From positions 6,623,501 to 6,687,500 of the forward strand of contig NZ_CP025263.1 of assembly GCF_002843605.1 (NCBI RefSeq): DNA of 64,000 nt, given 5' to 3'. Source of the stretch: Pseudomonas sp. S09G 359. Lineage in GTDB: Bacteria; Pseudomonadota; Gammaproteobacteria; Pseudomonadales; Pseudomonadaceae. The position numbers and the translations under genes were made by a program. Positions within the stretch are counted from its first letter, which is position 1. Each line of letters begins with the position of its first letter. Below the pieces are notes generated by a model. The model did not search any database. It worked only from the letters and a program-made list of their open reading frames with translations, and was not told the DNA's origin. This document shows, piece after piece, positions 8,726 to 17,591 of this stretch.

Positions 8726-9874
8726 TTACGCCAGCAGCGGCGGAAGTTCTTTATTGAGGGCGAGTTTTTCCATCACGGCGGCGCCGGTCAGCGCGTAACC
8801 CAGCAAGCGGCCGCTGGCGTCGCGGCACAGGGCCTTGATGTCGGCGCCCTGGCCTTCGACACTCCACACACCTTCAGTACCGCGTGGCGGTGGCGACACC
8901 ACCAACGGGCAGACCGGGGTCTTGACGGTGACCGGCATCGCGCCGTAGCTGACGGCCGTGGCATTGCCGGCCAGGGTCTGGGCCAGGGCGCGGGCGCAGC
9001 TCATCAGTGGCATCACGTACAGCAGGTTGAGGCCGTCGACTTCGGCGCAGTCGCCCAGCGCGTAGATATTCGCGTGGGAAGTCTTGAGGTGGCGGTCCAC
9101 CATGACCCCACGGTTGGTCTGCAGGCCGGCAGCGGCCGCCAGGTCGACGCGCGGGCGAAGGCCGATGGCCGAGACCACCAGGTCGCAGTGCACCACCTCA
9201 CCGTCCGACAAGTGTGCTTCAAGGCCGTCAGCGCTGCGCTGCAGGCGGTTGAGCACCGGGCCCAGGTGGAAACGCGCACCCAGGCCTTCCAGCCCGGCCT
9301 GCACGGCAGCTGCCGCCGCCGGGTGCAGCAGGGTTGGCATGACTTGCTCGCACGGGGCTACCAGGTCGATCTCATAGCCGCCCAGGATCAGGTCGTTGGC
9401 AAATTCGCAGCCGATCAGGCCAGCGCCCAGCAACAGCACACGGCGCTTGCCGGCAGCGGCGGCGCGAAAGCGTGCGTAGTCTTCGAGGTCGTTGATCGGA
9501 AAAACCAGCTCAGCCGCATCCCCCTCGACCGGTACGCGTACCGTCTCGGCGCCCCAGGCCAGGACCAAGTCACGGTAAGCCACCGCTTCCTCGCCGATCC
9601 ACAGGCGCTTGTGGCCGGGGTCGATGCCGCTGACGCGGGTATGGGTGCGCACTTCGGCCTTGAGCTGCTCGGCCATGGCGCCGGGTTCAGCCATGCTCAG
9701 GCCATCGGCTTCCTTGTTCTTGCCAAAGCCGGTGGAGAGCATGGGCTTGGAGTAGGAACGCCCGTCGTCCGCGGTGATCAGCAGCAACGGGGTTTCGCTG
9801 TCGAGCTTGCGAAACTCGCGGGCCACGTTGTAACCGGCCAATCCTGTGCCGATGATCACGACAGGTGCGTTCAT
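8726..9874 (-). CDS. rubB: Rubredoxin-NAD(+) reductase
   Basis: 382 residues. A flavoprotein that passes electrons from NADH through FAD to rubredoxin, which then feeds alkane hydroxylases or other cytoplasmic acceptors. Motifs: FAD-binding GTGLAG at residues 9-14, a second Rossmann motif GAGLIG at 150-155 for NADH, and the FAD-binding ALGDCAE at 272-278. It lies 36 bp downstream of the rubredoxin gene on the same strand, so the two form an operon. The length fits AlkT/RubB-type reductases. Alternatives such as nitrite reductase or ferredoxin reductase paralogues are less likely given this partner. Confidence 0.93.
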   Translation of the reverse strand: MNAPVVIIGTGLAGYNVAREFRKLDSETPLLLITADDGRSYSKPMLSTGFGKNKEADGLSMAEPGAMAEQLKAEVRTHTRVSGIDPGHKRLWIGEEAVAYRDLVLAWGAETVRVPVEGDAAELVFPINDLEDYARFRAAAAGKRRVLLLGAGLIGCEFANDLILGGYEIDLVAPCEQVMPTLLHPAAAAAVQAGLEGLGARFHLGPVLNRLQRSADGLEAHLSDGEVVHCDLVVSAIGLRPRVDLAAAAGLQTNRGVMVDRHLKTSHANIYALGDCAEVDGLNLLYVMPLMSCARALAQTLAGNATAVSYGAMPVTVKTPVCPLVVSPPPRGTEGVWSVEGQGADIKALCRDASGRLLGYALTGAAVMEKLALNKELPPLLA

Positions 9875-9910
9875 TCCTTTCTCCTTGTAGTACGTTTCTT
9901 AAATTTTGGA

Positions 9911-10078
9911 TTAATCGATTTCGATCATTTCGAAATCCATTTTGCCTACGCCGCAGTCCGGGCATAGCCAGTCTTCCGGGACGTCTTCCCAACGGGTGCC
10001 AGGCAGAATTCCGTCATCCGGCCAGCCGTCTGCTTCGTTGTAAATCAGGCCACAGACAATACATTGCCACTTCTTCAT
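9911..10078 (-). CDS. rubA: Rubredoxin
   Basis: 55 residues, starting at [10 protein letters not shown]. It has the four iron-binding cysteines C6xxC9 and C39xxC42 in the contexts CIVCG and CPDCG, plus the conserved acidic surface. It is a small one-electron carrier reduced by the neighbouring RubB. A longer reading frame extends upstream but lacks family similarity, so the internal ATG at 10078 is the right start; it is preceded by GGAAGCAAGT. P. aeruginosa has two rubredoxin genes in tandem here. Only one is present in this window. Confidence 0.95.
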   Translation of the reverse strand: MKKWQCIVCGLIYNEADGWPDDGILPGTRWEDVPEDWLCPDCGVGKMDFEMIEID

Positions 10079-10273
10079 TACTTGCTTCCTCAGGGTCCAG
10101 GCATCTTGGCCGGCGGTCGATAGACCAACGTTGCCACGCGGCTCAGGGCGTTTTGTACTGATCGGGGCCGGCAGATGCAAGCATGATCGACGCATGGGGC
10201 CGGTTCAGCCCGGCAAAAGATCAGGACGCCATGGTAAGCTCGCCGCCTCTTTTGCTGCCAATACTGACGCACC

Positions 10274-10837
10274 GTGCCGCACTCAATCGCCCTTCCCGAT
10301 GCTTGCCAATGGCGGGTCCAGAGCCTTCTGCGCCCATTGCCCGCGCCCTTGACCCTCAATTGGCTGTTCGACGAAGGCTCGCTGACGCGCCGGCTCACGT
10401 GGCTGTCCAACGACGGCTTCAGCGTGACGCCGCTGTGCGAAGGCTGGCAACCGTTGCGCGAGGATGAATGCGCCGCATTGGGCCTGGCGCCGGCCAGCAT
10501 CGGTTGGGTACGCGAGGTGTATTTGCGTGGGCACGGCCAACCGTGGGTGTTTGCCCGCAGCGTGGCGGCGCGCAGTGCGTTGCAGGGCGACGGCTTGCAT
10601 ATGGACGAATTGGGCAGCCGTTCGCTGGGCGAATTGCTGTTCTGCGATCACGCCTTCACCCGCCAGGCCATCGAAGTGTGCCATTACCCGCGCCAATGGC
10701 TGCCCACGGCGGACCAGGCCGACGGCCTGTGGGCGCGGCGCTCGCGCTTCGATCGCGGCGCGCTGAGCGTGCTGGTGGCGGAAATCTTCTTGCCCAGCTT
10801 CTGGCATGCCCTGCATGACCACCCGGAGAACTGCTGA
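10274..10837 (+). CDS. ubiC: Chorismate pyruvate-lyase
   Basis: 187 residues from a GTG start. It converts chorismate to 4-hydroxybenzoate plus pyruvate, the first committed step of ubiquinone synthesis. The sequence has the typical N-terminus ([13 protein letters not shown]), [18 protein letters not shown] in the middle, and [12 protein letters not shown] plus WARRSRF, whose Arg and Glu residues line the product pocket in the family. The stop TGA overlaps the ubiA start (TGATG), so the two are translationally coupled. It is divergent from the rubredoxin gene with about 195 bp between. Confidence 0.95.
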   Translation: MPHSIALPDACQWRVQSLLRPLPAPLTLNWLFDEGSLTRRLTWLSNDGFSVTPLCEGWQPLREDECAALGLAPASIGWVREVYLRGHGQPWVFARSVAARSALQGDGLHMDELGSRSLGELLFCDHAFTRQAIEVCHYPRQWLPTADQADGLWARRSRFDRGALSVLVAEIFLPSFWHALHDHPENC

Positions 10838-11727
10838 TGTACCAACGTCTGCTCAAGTCCCTGAACCGCCTGAACCCTAGGGCCTGGGATTTCATTCAGT
10901 TGACCCGCATGGACAAGCCCATCGGCATCTATCTGCTGCTGTGGCCGACGCTGTGGGCGCTGTGGATTGCCGGCAAGGGTTCGCCGTCTCTGATTAATAT
11001 CGTGATTTTCGTACTGGGCGTGGTGCTGACCCGTGCCGGCGGCTGCGTGATCAATGACTGGGCTGACCGCAAGGTCGATGGCCATGTGAAGCGCACCGAG
11101 CAACGCCCGCTGGTCAGCGGCAAGATCAGCTCGAAAGAGGCACTGGTGTTTTTTGCCGTGCTGATGGGCATCAGTTTCCTGTTGGTGCTGCTGACCAACG
11201 CTAGCACTATCCTGCTGTCACTCGGCGGCCTGGCGCTGGCGGCAAGCTACCCGTTCATGAAGCGCTACACCTATTACCCGCAAGTGGTGCTGGGCGCCGC
11301 GTTTTCCTGGGGCATGCCGATGGCGTTCACCGCCGAAACCGGCAGCCTGCCTGCTGCGGCGTGGCTGCTGTATATCGCCAACCTGCTGTGGACGGTGGGT
11401 TACGACACCTATTACGCGATGACCGACCGTGACGACGACCTGAAGATCGGCGTTAAATCCACGGCCATCCTGTTTGGCGATGCCGACCGCGTGATCATTC
11501 TCACCCTGCAAGGCCTGGCACTGGTTTGCCTGTTGCTGGCGGGTGCAAGGTTTGAACTGGGCGGCTGGTTCCACTTGGGACTAGTGGCGGCGGCGGGCTG
11601 TTTTGCCTGGGAGTTCTGGTACACCCGCGACAAGGACCGCATGAAATGCTTCAAGGCGTTCCTGCATAACCACTGGGCAGGCTTGGCGATATTTTTGGGG
11701 ATTGTGGCGGATTACGCGTTTCGTTGA
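10837..11727 (+). CDS. ubiA: 4-hydroxybenzoate octaprenyltransferase
   Basis: 296 residues, an integral inner-membrane prenyltransferase with about eight helices. It attaches the polyprenyl chain to 4-hydroxybenzoate made by UbiC. The first Asp-rich motif NDWADRKVD is at 73-81 and the second, [13 protein letters not shown], at about 193-205. Both bind Mg-diphosphate. The start overlaps the ubiC stop by one base. The gene is followed by a REPIN at 11753-11825 that may end transcription. Confidence 0.96.
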   Translation: MYQRLLKSLNRLNPRAWDFIQLTRMDKPIGIYLLLWPTLWALWIAGKGSPSLINIVIFVLGVVLTRAGGCVINDWADRKVDGHVKRTEQRPLVSGKISSKEALVFFAVLMGISFLLVLLTNASTILLSLGGLALAASYPFMKRYTYYPQVVLGAAFSWGMPMAFTAETGSLPAAAWLLYIANLLWTVGYDTYYAMTDRDDDLKIGVKSTAILFGDADRVIILTLQGLALVCLLLAGARFELGGWFHLGLVAAAGCFAWEFWYTRDKDRMKCFKAFLHNHWAGLAIFLGIVADYAFR

Positions 11728-11752
11728 AATCTTGTGGTGACTGTTCCGACGC

Positions 11753-11825
11753 CATCGGGGGCAAGCCCCCTCCCACACTTGAAAGGTGAACACATTCAAA
11801 TGTGGGAGGGGGCTTGCCCCCGATG
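11753..11825. repeat. REPIN (paired inverted REP)
   Basis: Two inverted REPs, left arm CATCGGGGGCAAGCCCCC and right arm GGGGGCTTGCCCCCGATG, separated by an AT-rich linker (GAAAGGTGAACACATT). It lies between the convergent ubiA and a small secreted-protein gene. Confidence 0.9.
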
Positions 11826-11845
11826 CTTTTAACGGCTGCCCGTGA

Positions 11846-12223
11846 TCAAGGCTTGATCACATGCCACGCCCCGCCTTTGCCGTCACCGGTCTTGTCACCG
11901 GCTTTCTTGTCGTCCTTGTAGGTGTACACCGGCTTGCCTTTGTAGGCCCACTGGCTGGTTTGATCGTCACGGGTGATGACCGTCCAATCGCCGGTCGACT
12001 TGTCGGTGGAATCCGCCTTGAGCGGCGGCCAGTTGGTCGCGCACTGGTCCTTGCACGCGGATTTGCCGTCGCCATCCTTGTCGAAGGTGTAAAGGGTCAG
12101 CCCCTTGTGGTCCACCAGCAGACCGTCTTTGGTCATCGCGGGCTCTGCCGCAAATGCCAGGCCCGGCAGTGTCAGCGCTGCGGTTACCAGCAGGGCTTTC
12201 CAGGAAACAGTGCTGTAAGTCAT
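11846..12223 (-). CDS. Secreted protein with two Y-x-[FY]-x-D repeats (COG4315-like)
   Basis: 125 residues with a Sec signal peptide (about residues 1-25, ending GLAFA). The mature part holds two copies of the conserved repeat, GLTLYTFDKDGDGKSACKD and GKPVYTYKDD, as in the COG4315 family of small periplasmic or lipid-anchored proteins. There is no lipobox cysteine, so it is probably periplasmic. Two cysteines (SACKDQC) may form a disulfide. The start at 12223 has a good AAGGAAGG site. A longer upstream frame has no support. It is divergent from phoB, so PhoB could influence it, but the molecular function is unknown. Confidence 0.8.
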   Translation of the reverse strand: MTYSTVSWKALLVTAALTLPGLAFAAEPAMTKDGLLVDHKGLTLYTFDKDGDGKSACKDQCATNWPPLKADSTDKSTGDWTVITRDDQTSQWAYKGKPVYTYKDDKKAGDKTGDGKGGAWHVIKP

Positions 12224-12305
12224 CGGAACCTTCCTTTTGTGGTTGTCAGGATTCGGACCCAAAGCGTAGTTCACAGAGGCGCGAATTGCCCGAGCGACTA
12301 AATTA

Positions 12306-12334
12306 CTGTCACACGACTGCAATAATTCCGTTAT
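12306..12334 (+). promoter_or_regulatory. Pho box of phoB
   Basis: Three 7-mers at 11-bp steps: CTGTCAC (12306), CTGCAAT (12317) and CCGTTAT (12328). The first two resemble the PhoB half-site CTGTCAT. It lies 45-73 bp before the phoB ATG, with a possible -10 TATCTAAT overlapping its end. This indicates autoregulation of phoBR. Confidence 0.8.
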
Positions 12335-12378
12335 CTAATGCGGCGCAAGACAGTTAAATGACAAGAGGATTTTTGAGC

Positions 12379-13068
12379 ATGGTTGGCAGGAGCATTCTGA
12401 TTGTTGACGACGAAGCGCCCATCCGCGAGATGATCGCCGTTGCGTTGGAAATGGCCGGCTATGACTGCCTGGAGGCGGAAAACTCCCAGCAGGCCCATGC
12501 CATTATCGTTGACCGCAAGCCGGACCTGATCCTGCTGGACTGGATGCTGCCCGGCACCTCCGGCATCGAACTGGCCCGCCGCCTCAAGCGCGATGAGCTG
12601 ACCGGGGACATCCCGATCATCATGCTCACCGCCAAGGGCGAAGAGGACAACAAGATCCAGGGCCTGGAAGTCGGCGCTGATGACTACATCACCAAACCCT
12701 TTTCCCCACGGGAACTGGTCGCACGCCTGAAGGCCGTGTTACGCCGCGCCGGGCCGACCGATGGCGAAGCGCCTATCGAAGTCGGTGGCCTGTTGCTGGA
12801 CCCGATCAGCCACCGCGTGACCATCGACGGCAAGCCGGCCGAGATGGGCCCCACCGAATATCGCCTGCTGCAGTTCTTCATGACCCACCAGGAACGCGCC
12901 TACACCCGTGGCCAGTTGCTGGACCAGGTATGGGGCGGCAATGTGTATGTGGAAGAGCGCACCGTTGACGTGCATATCCGCCGCCTGCGCAAAGCCTTGG
13001 GCGATGCCTACGAGAATCTGGTACAAACCGTGCGCGGCACCGGCTATCGGTTTTCAACCAAAGGCTGA
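12379..13068 (+). CDS. phoB: Phosphate regulon response regulator PhoB
   Basis: 229 residues from [12 protein letters not shown]. An in-frame ATG seven codons upstream is less likely because the family begins at MVGRSIL or equivalent. The receiver domain has D10, D11, phosphorylated D54 (LLDWMLPG), T84 and K106. Residues about 130-229 are an OmpR-type winged helix ([17 protein letters not shown]). Phosphorylated by PhoR, it activates the pst genes and itself through Pho boxes (12306-12334, 24465-24482, 25631-25659). phoR follows 45 bp downstream. Confidence 0.98.
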   Translation: MVGRSILIVDDEAPIREMIAVALEMAGYDCLEAENSQQAHAIIVDRKPDLILLDWMLPGTSGIELARRLKRDELTGDIPIIMLTAKGEEDNKIQGLEVGADDYITKPFSPRELVARLKAVLRRAGPTDGEAPIEVGGLLLDPISHRVTIDGKPAEMGPTEYRLLQFFMTHQERAYTRGQLLDQVWGGNVYVEERTVDVHIRRLRKALGDAYENLVQTVRGTGYRFSTKG

Positions 13069-13113
13069 GCCATCCCTACCCTTCCTTAACAGCTGACAAG
13101 GACGCGTGTTTAA

Positions 13114-14436
13114 GTGAACCAGAACTGGCATGGCACCCTGATCCGCCACATGCTTTTGCTGATCACCGGCTGCCTGTTGGTCGGGCTGGTCAGCGGGTAT
13201 TACGGCTGGAGCCTGGCCATCGGCATCGCCCTGTACCTGGGTTGGACCCTCAAGCAACTGCTGCGCCTGCATGAATGGCTGCGCCAGCATAAACCCGACG
13301 AAGCGCCACCCGATGGCTACGGCCTGTGGGGCGAGGTGTTCGACAGCATCTACCACCTGCAACGCCGCGACCAACGGGTGCGCGGGCGCCTGCAAGCGGT
13401 GATCGACCGGGTGCAGGAGTCCACCGCCGCGCTCAAGGATGCGGTGATCATGCTCGACAGCGACGGCAACCTGGAATGGTGGAACCGCGCAGCCGAGACC
13501 CTGCTGGGCCTCAAGACGCCCCAGGACAGCGGCCAGCCGGTGACCAACCTGGTGCGCCACCCGCGCTTCAAGGAGTACTTCGAGCAGGACAACTACGAAG
13601 AAGCCCTGGAAATCCCTTCGCCCACCAATGACCGCGTGCGCATCCAGCTGTACCTGACGCGCTACGGTAACAACGAACACCTGATGCTGGTGCGCGACGT
13701 CACCCGCATCCACCAGCTCGAGCAGATGCGCAAAGACTTCGTCGCCAACGTCTCCCACGAACTGCGCACGCCCTTGACGGTGATCTGCGGTTACCTGGAA
13801 ACCCTGCTGGACAACGTTGACGAGATCAACCCGCGCTGGAGCCGTGCCCTGCAGCAGATGCAGCAGCAGGGCTCGCGCATGCAAACCCTGCTCAACGACT
13901 TGCTGTTGCTGGCCAAGCTGGAGGCCACCGACTACCCATCGGACAACCACCCGGTGGCCGTACAGAGCCTGTTGCAGACCATCAAGAATGACGCCCAGGC
14001 CCTTTCCGGCCAACGCGGGCAGCAGATCACCCTGGAAGCCGACCCGTCGGTGCTGCTCAAAGGCAGCGAAGGCGAATTGCGCAGCGCGTTTTCCAACCTG
14101 GTGTTCAATGCCGTGAAATACACCCAGGACAAGGGCAATATTCGCATCCGTTGGTGGGCCGACGAGCAAGGCGCGCACCTGAGCGTGCAGGACTCCGGCA
14201 TCGGCATCGACGCCAAGCACCTACCACGTCTGACCGAACGCTTCTACCGCGTCGACTCCAGCCGTAACTCCAACACCGGCGGCACCGGGCTGGGCCTGGC
14301 CATCGTCAAGCATGTGCTGTTGCGCCACCGCGCCCGCCTGGAAATCAGCAGCGTGCTGGGCCATGGCAGCACCTTTACCTGCCATTTCCCGCCGGCGCAG
14401 GTGAGCCGTTCGCGGGCAATCGGTACGGACGAATAA
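13114..14436 (+). CDS. phoR: Phosphate regulon sensor kinase PhoR
   Basis: 440 residues from a GTG start. Two N-terminal membrane segments (about 9-50) are followed by a charged linker, a PAS domain (about 100-190, AVIMLDSDGNLEWWN), the dimerization helix with phosphorylated H215 (VSHELRTPLT), and the ATPase domain with an N box (FNAVKYT), G1 (DSGIGID) and G2 (GGTGLGLAI). There is no large periplasmic domain, as expected for PhoR, which senses phosphate through PstSCAB and PhoU. It is co-transcribed with phoB. Confidence 0.98.
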   Translation: MNQNWHGTLIRHMLLLITGCLLVGLVSGYYGWSLAIGIALYLGWTLKQLLRLHEWLRQHKPDEAPPDGYGLWGEVFDSIYHLQRRDQRVRGRLQAVIDRVQESTAALKDAVIMLDSDGNLEWWNRAAETLLGLKTPQDSGQPVTNLVRHPRFKEYFEQDNYEEALEIPSPTNDRVRIQLYLTRYGNNEHLMLVRDVTRIHQLEQMRKDFVANVSHELRTPLTVICGYLETLLDNVDEINPRWSRALQQMQQQGSRMQTLLNDLLLLAKLEATDYPSDNHPVAVQSLLQTIKNDAQALSGQRGQQITLEADPSVLLKGSEGELRSAFSNLVFNAVKYTQDKGNIRIRWWADEQGAHLSVQDSGIGIDAKHLPRLTERFYRVDSSRNSNTGGTGLGLAIVKHVLLRHRARLEISSVLGHGSTFTCHFPPAQVSRSRAIGTDE

Positions 14437-14458
14437 ACCGAACACCCCACCAAACCAA

Positions 14459-14549
14459 ATGTGGGAGCGGGCTTGCTCGCGAAAGCGGTGGGTCAGCTAT
14501 GAATGTGTTGACTGACCCACCGCATTCGGGAGCAAGCCCCCTCCCACAT
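14459..14549. repeat. Hybrid REPIN after phoR
   Basis: Inverted pair with unlike arms: left GTGGGAGCGGGCTTGCTCGC, right GGGAGCAAGCCCCCTCCCAC. The inner parts (GCGGTGGGTCAG / CTGACCCACCGC) are also inverted repeats. The arms belong to two different REP subtypes of this genome. Confidence 0.85.
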
Positions 14550-14705
14550 TGGATTTGCATCGTTTCCAAGAATACATTCCTTGCCCCACCCGGCAGCAAG
14601 CACTAGGCAAGCGCCCCGTCAGCCGCTACATTGGCCGACTTGCGCCTGCTTTTCAGGCCCACCTGCCACCCCTTATTGAACACACGGAACCTGCAAAACC
14701 CCATC

Positions 14706-16046
14706 ATGGACCCTTCCCCTGGTATCACCCTCGCCACACTCTTTGCCGACTTCGGCATGATTCTTTTTGCACTGATCCTGGTACTGCTCAACGGTTTCTT
14801 CGTTGCTGCGGAATTCGCCATGGTCAAACTACGCTCCACCCGGGTCGAGGCCATCGCCCATACCAACGGCTGGCGCGGGCAGATCCTGCGCACCGTGCAC
14901 AGCCAGCTCGACGCCTACCTGTCGGCCTGCCAGCTGGGTATCACCCTCGCCTCCCTGGGCCTGGGCTGGGTCGGTGAGCCGGCGTTTGCACACATCCTCG
15001 AGCCGCTGCTGGCCGCCGTGGGCGTCGAGTCGCCGGAAGTGATCAAGGGCGTGTCGTTCTTCGCCGCCTTCTTCGTGATCTCGTACCTGCACATCGTGGT
15101 CGGTGAGCTGGCGCCCAAATCCTGGGCGATCCGCAAACCCGAGCTGCTGTCGCTGTGGACGGCGGTGCCGCTGTACCTGTTCTACTGGGCCATGTACCCG
15201 GCGATCTACCTGCTCAACGCCAGCGCCAACGCGATCCTGCGTATCGCCGGCCAAGGCGAGCCTGGCCCGCACCACGAGCACCATTACAGCCGTGAAGAAC
15301 TCAAGCTGATCCTGCACTCCAGCCGTGGCCAGGACCCGAGCGACCAAGGCATGCGCGTGCTGGCCTCGGCCGTGGAGATGGGCGAGTTGGAAGTGGTCGA
15401 CTGGGCCAACTCCCGGGAAGACCTGGTAACCCTCGACTTCAACGCCCCGCTCAAGGAAATCCTCGCGCTGTTCCGCCGCCATAAGTTCAGCCGTTACCCG
15501 GTGTACGACGCGGTGCGCAATGAATTCGTGGGCCTGTTGCACATCAAGGACCTGCTGCTGGAACTGGCGGCCCTGGACCACATCCCCGAGTCGTTCAACC
15601 TGGCCGAACTGACCCGCCCGCTGGAGCGCGTGTCGCGGCATATGCCGCTATCGCAGCTGCTGGAGCAGTTCCGCAAAGGTGGCGCGCATTTCGCCCTGGT
15701 GGAAGAAGCCGACGGCAAGATCATCGGCTACCTGACCATGGAAGACGTGCTCGAAGTGCTGGTGGGCGACATCCAGGACGAACACCGCAAGGCCGAGCGC
15801 GGCATCCTCGCCTATCAGCCGGGCAAGCTGCTGGTGCGTGGTGACACGCCGCTGTTCAAGGTGGAACGCCTGCTGGGCGTCGACCTGGACCACATCGAAG
15901 CGGAAACCCTGGCTGGCTTGATCTACGACACCCTCAAGCGCGTGCCGGAAGAGGAAGAAGTGCTGGAAGTCGAAGGCCTGCGGATCATCATCAAGAAGAT
16001 GAAAGGGCCAAAGATCGTGTTGGCCAAGGTCTTGTTGCTGGATTGA
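14706..16046 (+). CDS. CorC/HlyC-type CNNM-CBS membrane protein
   Basis: 446 residues from MDPSPGIT. Residues about 10-200 form a CNNM transmembrane domain (LVLLNGFFVAAEFAMVKLR, the family signature). About 215-335 are two CBS domains (FSRYPVYDAVRNEFVGLLHI, then IIGYLTMEDVLEVLVG). About 350-430 is the CorC_HlyC domain. These proteins are inner-membrane, Mg/Co-linked transporters or efflux factors. The older hemolysin annotation is misleading. It follows phoR across a REPIN and is convergent with an M23 peptidase gene, with only 3 bp between the stops. Confidence 0.88.
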   Translation: MDPSPGITLATLFADFGMILFALILVLLNGFFVAAEFAMVKLRSTRVEAIAHTNGWRGQILRTVHSQLDAYLSACQLGITLASLGLGWVGEPAFAHILEPLLAAVGVESPEVIKGVSFFAAFFVISYLHIVVGELAPKSWAIRKPELLSLWTAVPLYLFYWAMYPAIYLLNASANAILRIAGQGEPGPHHEHHYSREELKLILHSSRGQDPSDQGMRVLASAVEMGELEVVDWANSREDLVTLDFNAPLKEILALFRRHKFSRYPVYDAVRNEFVGLLHIKDLLLELAALDHIPESFNLAELTRPLERVSRHMPLSQLLEQFRKGGAHFALVEEADGKIIGYLTMEDVLEVLVGDIQDEHRKAERGILAYQPGKLLVRGDTPLFKVERLLGVDLDHIEAETLAGLIYDTLKRVPEEEEVLEVEGLRIIIKKMKGPKIVLAKVLLLD

Positions 16047-16049
16047 CCC

Positions 16050-16721
16050 TCAATTGCCCAACGCAAAGTTGGGCAATACCCCCACGGGCTGGTTGAATTC
16101 ATACGGAATCGATACCAGCCCGGCCGCGGTACTCTGCTGCACCACAAAGTGCAGATGCGGCCCGCTGCTGTTGCCGGTATTGCCCGACAGACCCAGCGGG
16201 CTCCCCACCGCCACACGCTGCCCGACCCTCACGTTGACCGAGCCTTGCTTGAGGTGCAGGTACACACCTTGGGTTCCGTCATCGTGCTGCACCCGCACGA
16301 AATTTCCCGACGCATCATTGCCACGCCCAATCTGTTCATTCTCGGTCTTGACCACCACCCCGCTACGCGCCGCAATGATCGGCGTGCCTTCGGGCATGGC
16401 GATATCCATGGCGTAGCGGCTCTTGGCATCGGTGTGGCTGAAGCTGCCGTTGGGCCCTTGGCTCAGGCGGAACGGCCCGCCGCGCCAGGGCAGCGGGTAG
16501 CGGTAGGCTTGCCGTGGATAACTAGCGGGCGGCCTTTGGAGCAGCGGTGGTCGTACCGGCTCGACCCTGCGCTCCTGGATCACGAACGCCTGGGCACCGG
16601 GGGTTTGCCGGTCGCTGAAAAACACCACGCCGTTGGCATCGGTGGATTTATAGAGGGTCATGGCCAGGGCCGAGGGGGCGATCGTGGCCAACATGCAGCA
16701 CAGCAATAGGCGTAAAAGCAT
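16050..16721 (-). CDS. M23 family metallopeptidase with DUF4124-like N-terminus
   Basis: 223 residues. Signal peptide MLLRLLLCCMLATIAPSALA directs it to the periplasm. Residues 21-50 look like a DUF4124 segment (LYKSTDANGVVFFSD). The rest is a LytM/M23 domain with zinc ligands H96, D106 and H191 (in GPHLHF) and catalytic H156 (YLHL). All are present, so it should be an active peptidoglycan endopeptidase. The H-x9-D spacing (SHTDAKSRYAMD) is longer than the usual HxGxD. The start at 16721 was chosen because the signal peptide begins there; an ATG 16 codons upstream is possible. Confidence 0.87.
   Translation of the reverse strand: MLLRLLLCCMLATIAPSALAMTLYKSTDANGVVFFSDRQTPGAQAFVIQERRVEPVRPPLLQRPPASYPRQAYRYPLPWRGGPFRLSQGPNGSFSHTDAKSRYAMDIAMPEGTPIIAARSGVVVKTENEQIGRGNDASGNFVRVQHDDGTQGVYLHLKQGSVNVRVGQRVAVGSPLGLSGNTGNSSGPHLHFVVQQSTAAGLVSIPYEFNQPVGVLPNFALGN
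16053..16077. terminator. Hairpin at a convergent gene junction, inside the M23 coding end
   Basis: Perfect 10-bp inverted repeat ATTGCCCAAC (16053-16062) / GTTGGGCAAT (16068-16077) with a 5-nt loop. It lies 7 bp beyond the CorC-like stop and inside the last codons of the opposite M23 gene. It may end plus-strand transcription; there is no long T-tract. Confidence 0.5.
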
Positions 16722-16776
16722 GACGCGAACCTGCCGGGATGACTGAACGGAAGGATAGCCAGGGATCATGACAGCC

Positions 16777-17076
16777 CTACGCTGGCAGCCCGTTGAAACA
16801 AATATCCACGTTCATCTGTGCAGCGGCCGACAAATTGACCAAGGCATCCAGCGAGAGCTTGTCGATCTTGCCAGTGAGGACGTCGTTAAGACGCGGCTGG
16901 CTGATGCCGAGTCGTTGTGCCGCCGCTTTTTGAGACAGCTCCCAGCTGCGGATGGTTTGGCACAGTTCCAGGAGCAACTTGGAGCGCAGGCGCATATTGG
17001 CGGCTTGTGGGGGTGTATCTTCCAGCGCATCCCAGACACTGCTGAAACGTTCACCGTAAACTTTTTGATTGGTCAT
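16777..17076 (-). CDS. higA: HigA-type antitoxin, XRE helix-turn-helix
   Basis: 99 residues. The helix-turn-helix is at about 45-75 (LSQKAAAQRLGISQPRLND, then LSLDALVNL). It is the type II antitoxin class that follows its toxin gene, with only 4 bp after the HigB-like stop. It should neutralise the toxin and repress the operon, possibly through the palindrome at 17489-17514. The N-terminal 30 residues are charged and possibly unstructured without the toxin. The symbol is by family resemblance. Confidence 0.82.
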   Translation of the reverse strand: MTNQKVYGERFSSVWDALEDTPPQAANMRLRSKLLLELCQTIRSWELSQKAAAQRLGISQPRLNDVLTGKIDKLSLDALVNLSAAAQMNVDICFNGLPA

Positions 17077-17080
17077 GGGC

Positions 17081-17404
17081 TTACCCTAACTCCTGCAATC
17101 TGGCGCGAGCCAGTTCGATATCCCGCCCTTCGGTTTTCTGTGTGGTTTTGCGCAGCGCGTGCAGCACGTAAACAGCCTCAGGCCGATTGACCACATAGAA
17201 CACTCGAAACGCTCCCGACTCCTCAGCGATGCGAATCTCACTAACGCCCCTGCCAATGGTTTTCATCGGCTTGCAATCAAAAGGCTGTTCGCCCTGTTGC
17301 AACAGATCCAACTGAAAACCGGCGGCCCTGCGGGCATCGAGTGGGAACGTCTTGAGATCCTTGAGCGAGCTTCCTAGAAACACCACATCCTTGTGCCTTG
17401 GCAT
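17081..17404 (-). CDS. higB: RelE/HigB-type toxin (phage-derived Gp49-like)
   Basis: 107 residues starting at MPRHKDVVFLG with an excellent AGGAAAGGAGA site. The pattern DLKTFPLDARRAAGFQLDLLQ, shortened here to DLKTFPLDARRAAGF, then GRGVSEIRI, GAFRVFYVV and LHALRKTTQKT is that of RelE-superfamily HigB/Gp49-like toxins. These cleave mRNA at the ribosome in most studied cases. The basic residues needed for cleavage (R, K around the last strand) are present. It is the first gene of a two-gene toxin-antitoxin operon, the order typical for higBA. Confidence 0.85.
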   Translation of the reverse strand: MPRHKDVVFLGSSLKDLKTFPLDARRAAGFQLDLLQQGEQPFDCKPMKTIGRGVSEIRIAEESGAFRVFYVVNRPEAVYVLHALRKTTQKTEGRDIELARARLQELG

Positions 17405-17488
17405 TGGCTTCTCCTTTCCTGGAAAGAAAAAGCGTAATCGACGATTCAGCCAGGCACGGCGCAGCTTTGTTTCAAGGCATAGCAAGGG

Positions 17489-17536
17489 CTCGATAACGCT
17501 GAAGCGTTATCGAGAGACTATATCGAAACAGATATA
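17489..17536 (-). promoter_or_regulatory. Likely higBA operator palindromes
   Basis: Perfect palindrome with 12-bp arms CTCGATAACGCT (17489-17500) / AGCGTTATCGAG (17503-17514) and a 2-bp centre. A second inverted repeat, TATATC-6-GATATA, lies at 17519-17536. Both are 85-130 bp before the toxin start. With a 2-bp centre a protein-binding site is likelier than an RNA hairpin. Binding by HigA is inferred. Confidence 0.55.
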
Positions 17537-17591
17537 AATCAAGCAGAGCATCGGGAATCAGACTGTCGGTCGATTCCCGATAGTCAGCCGA

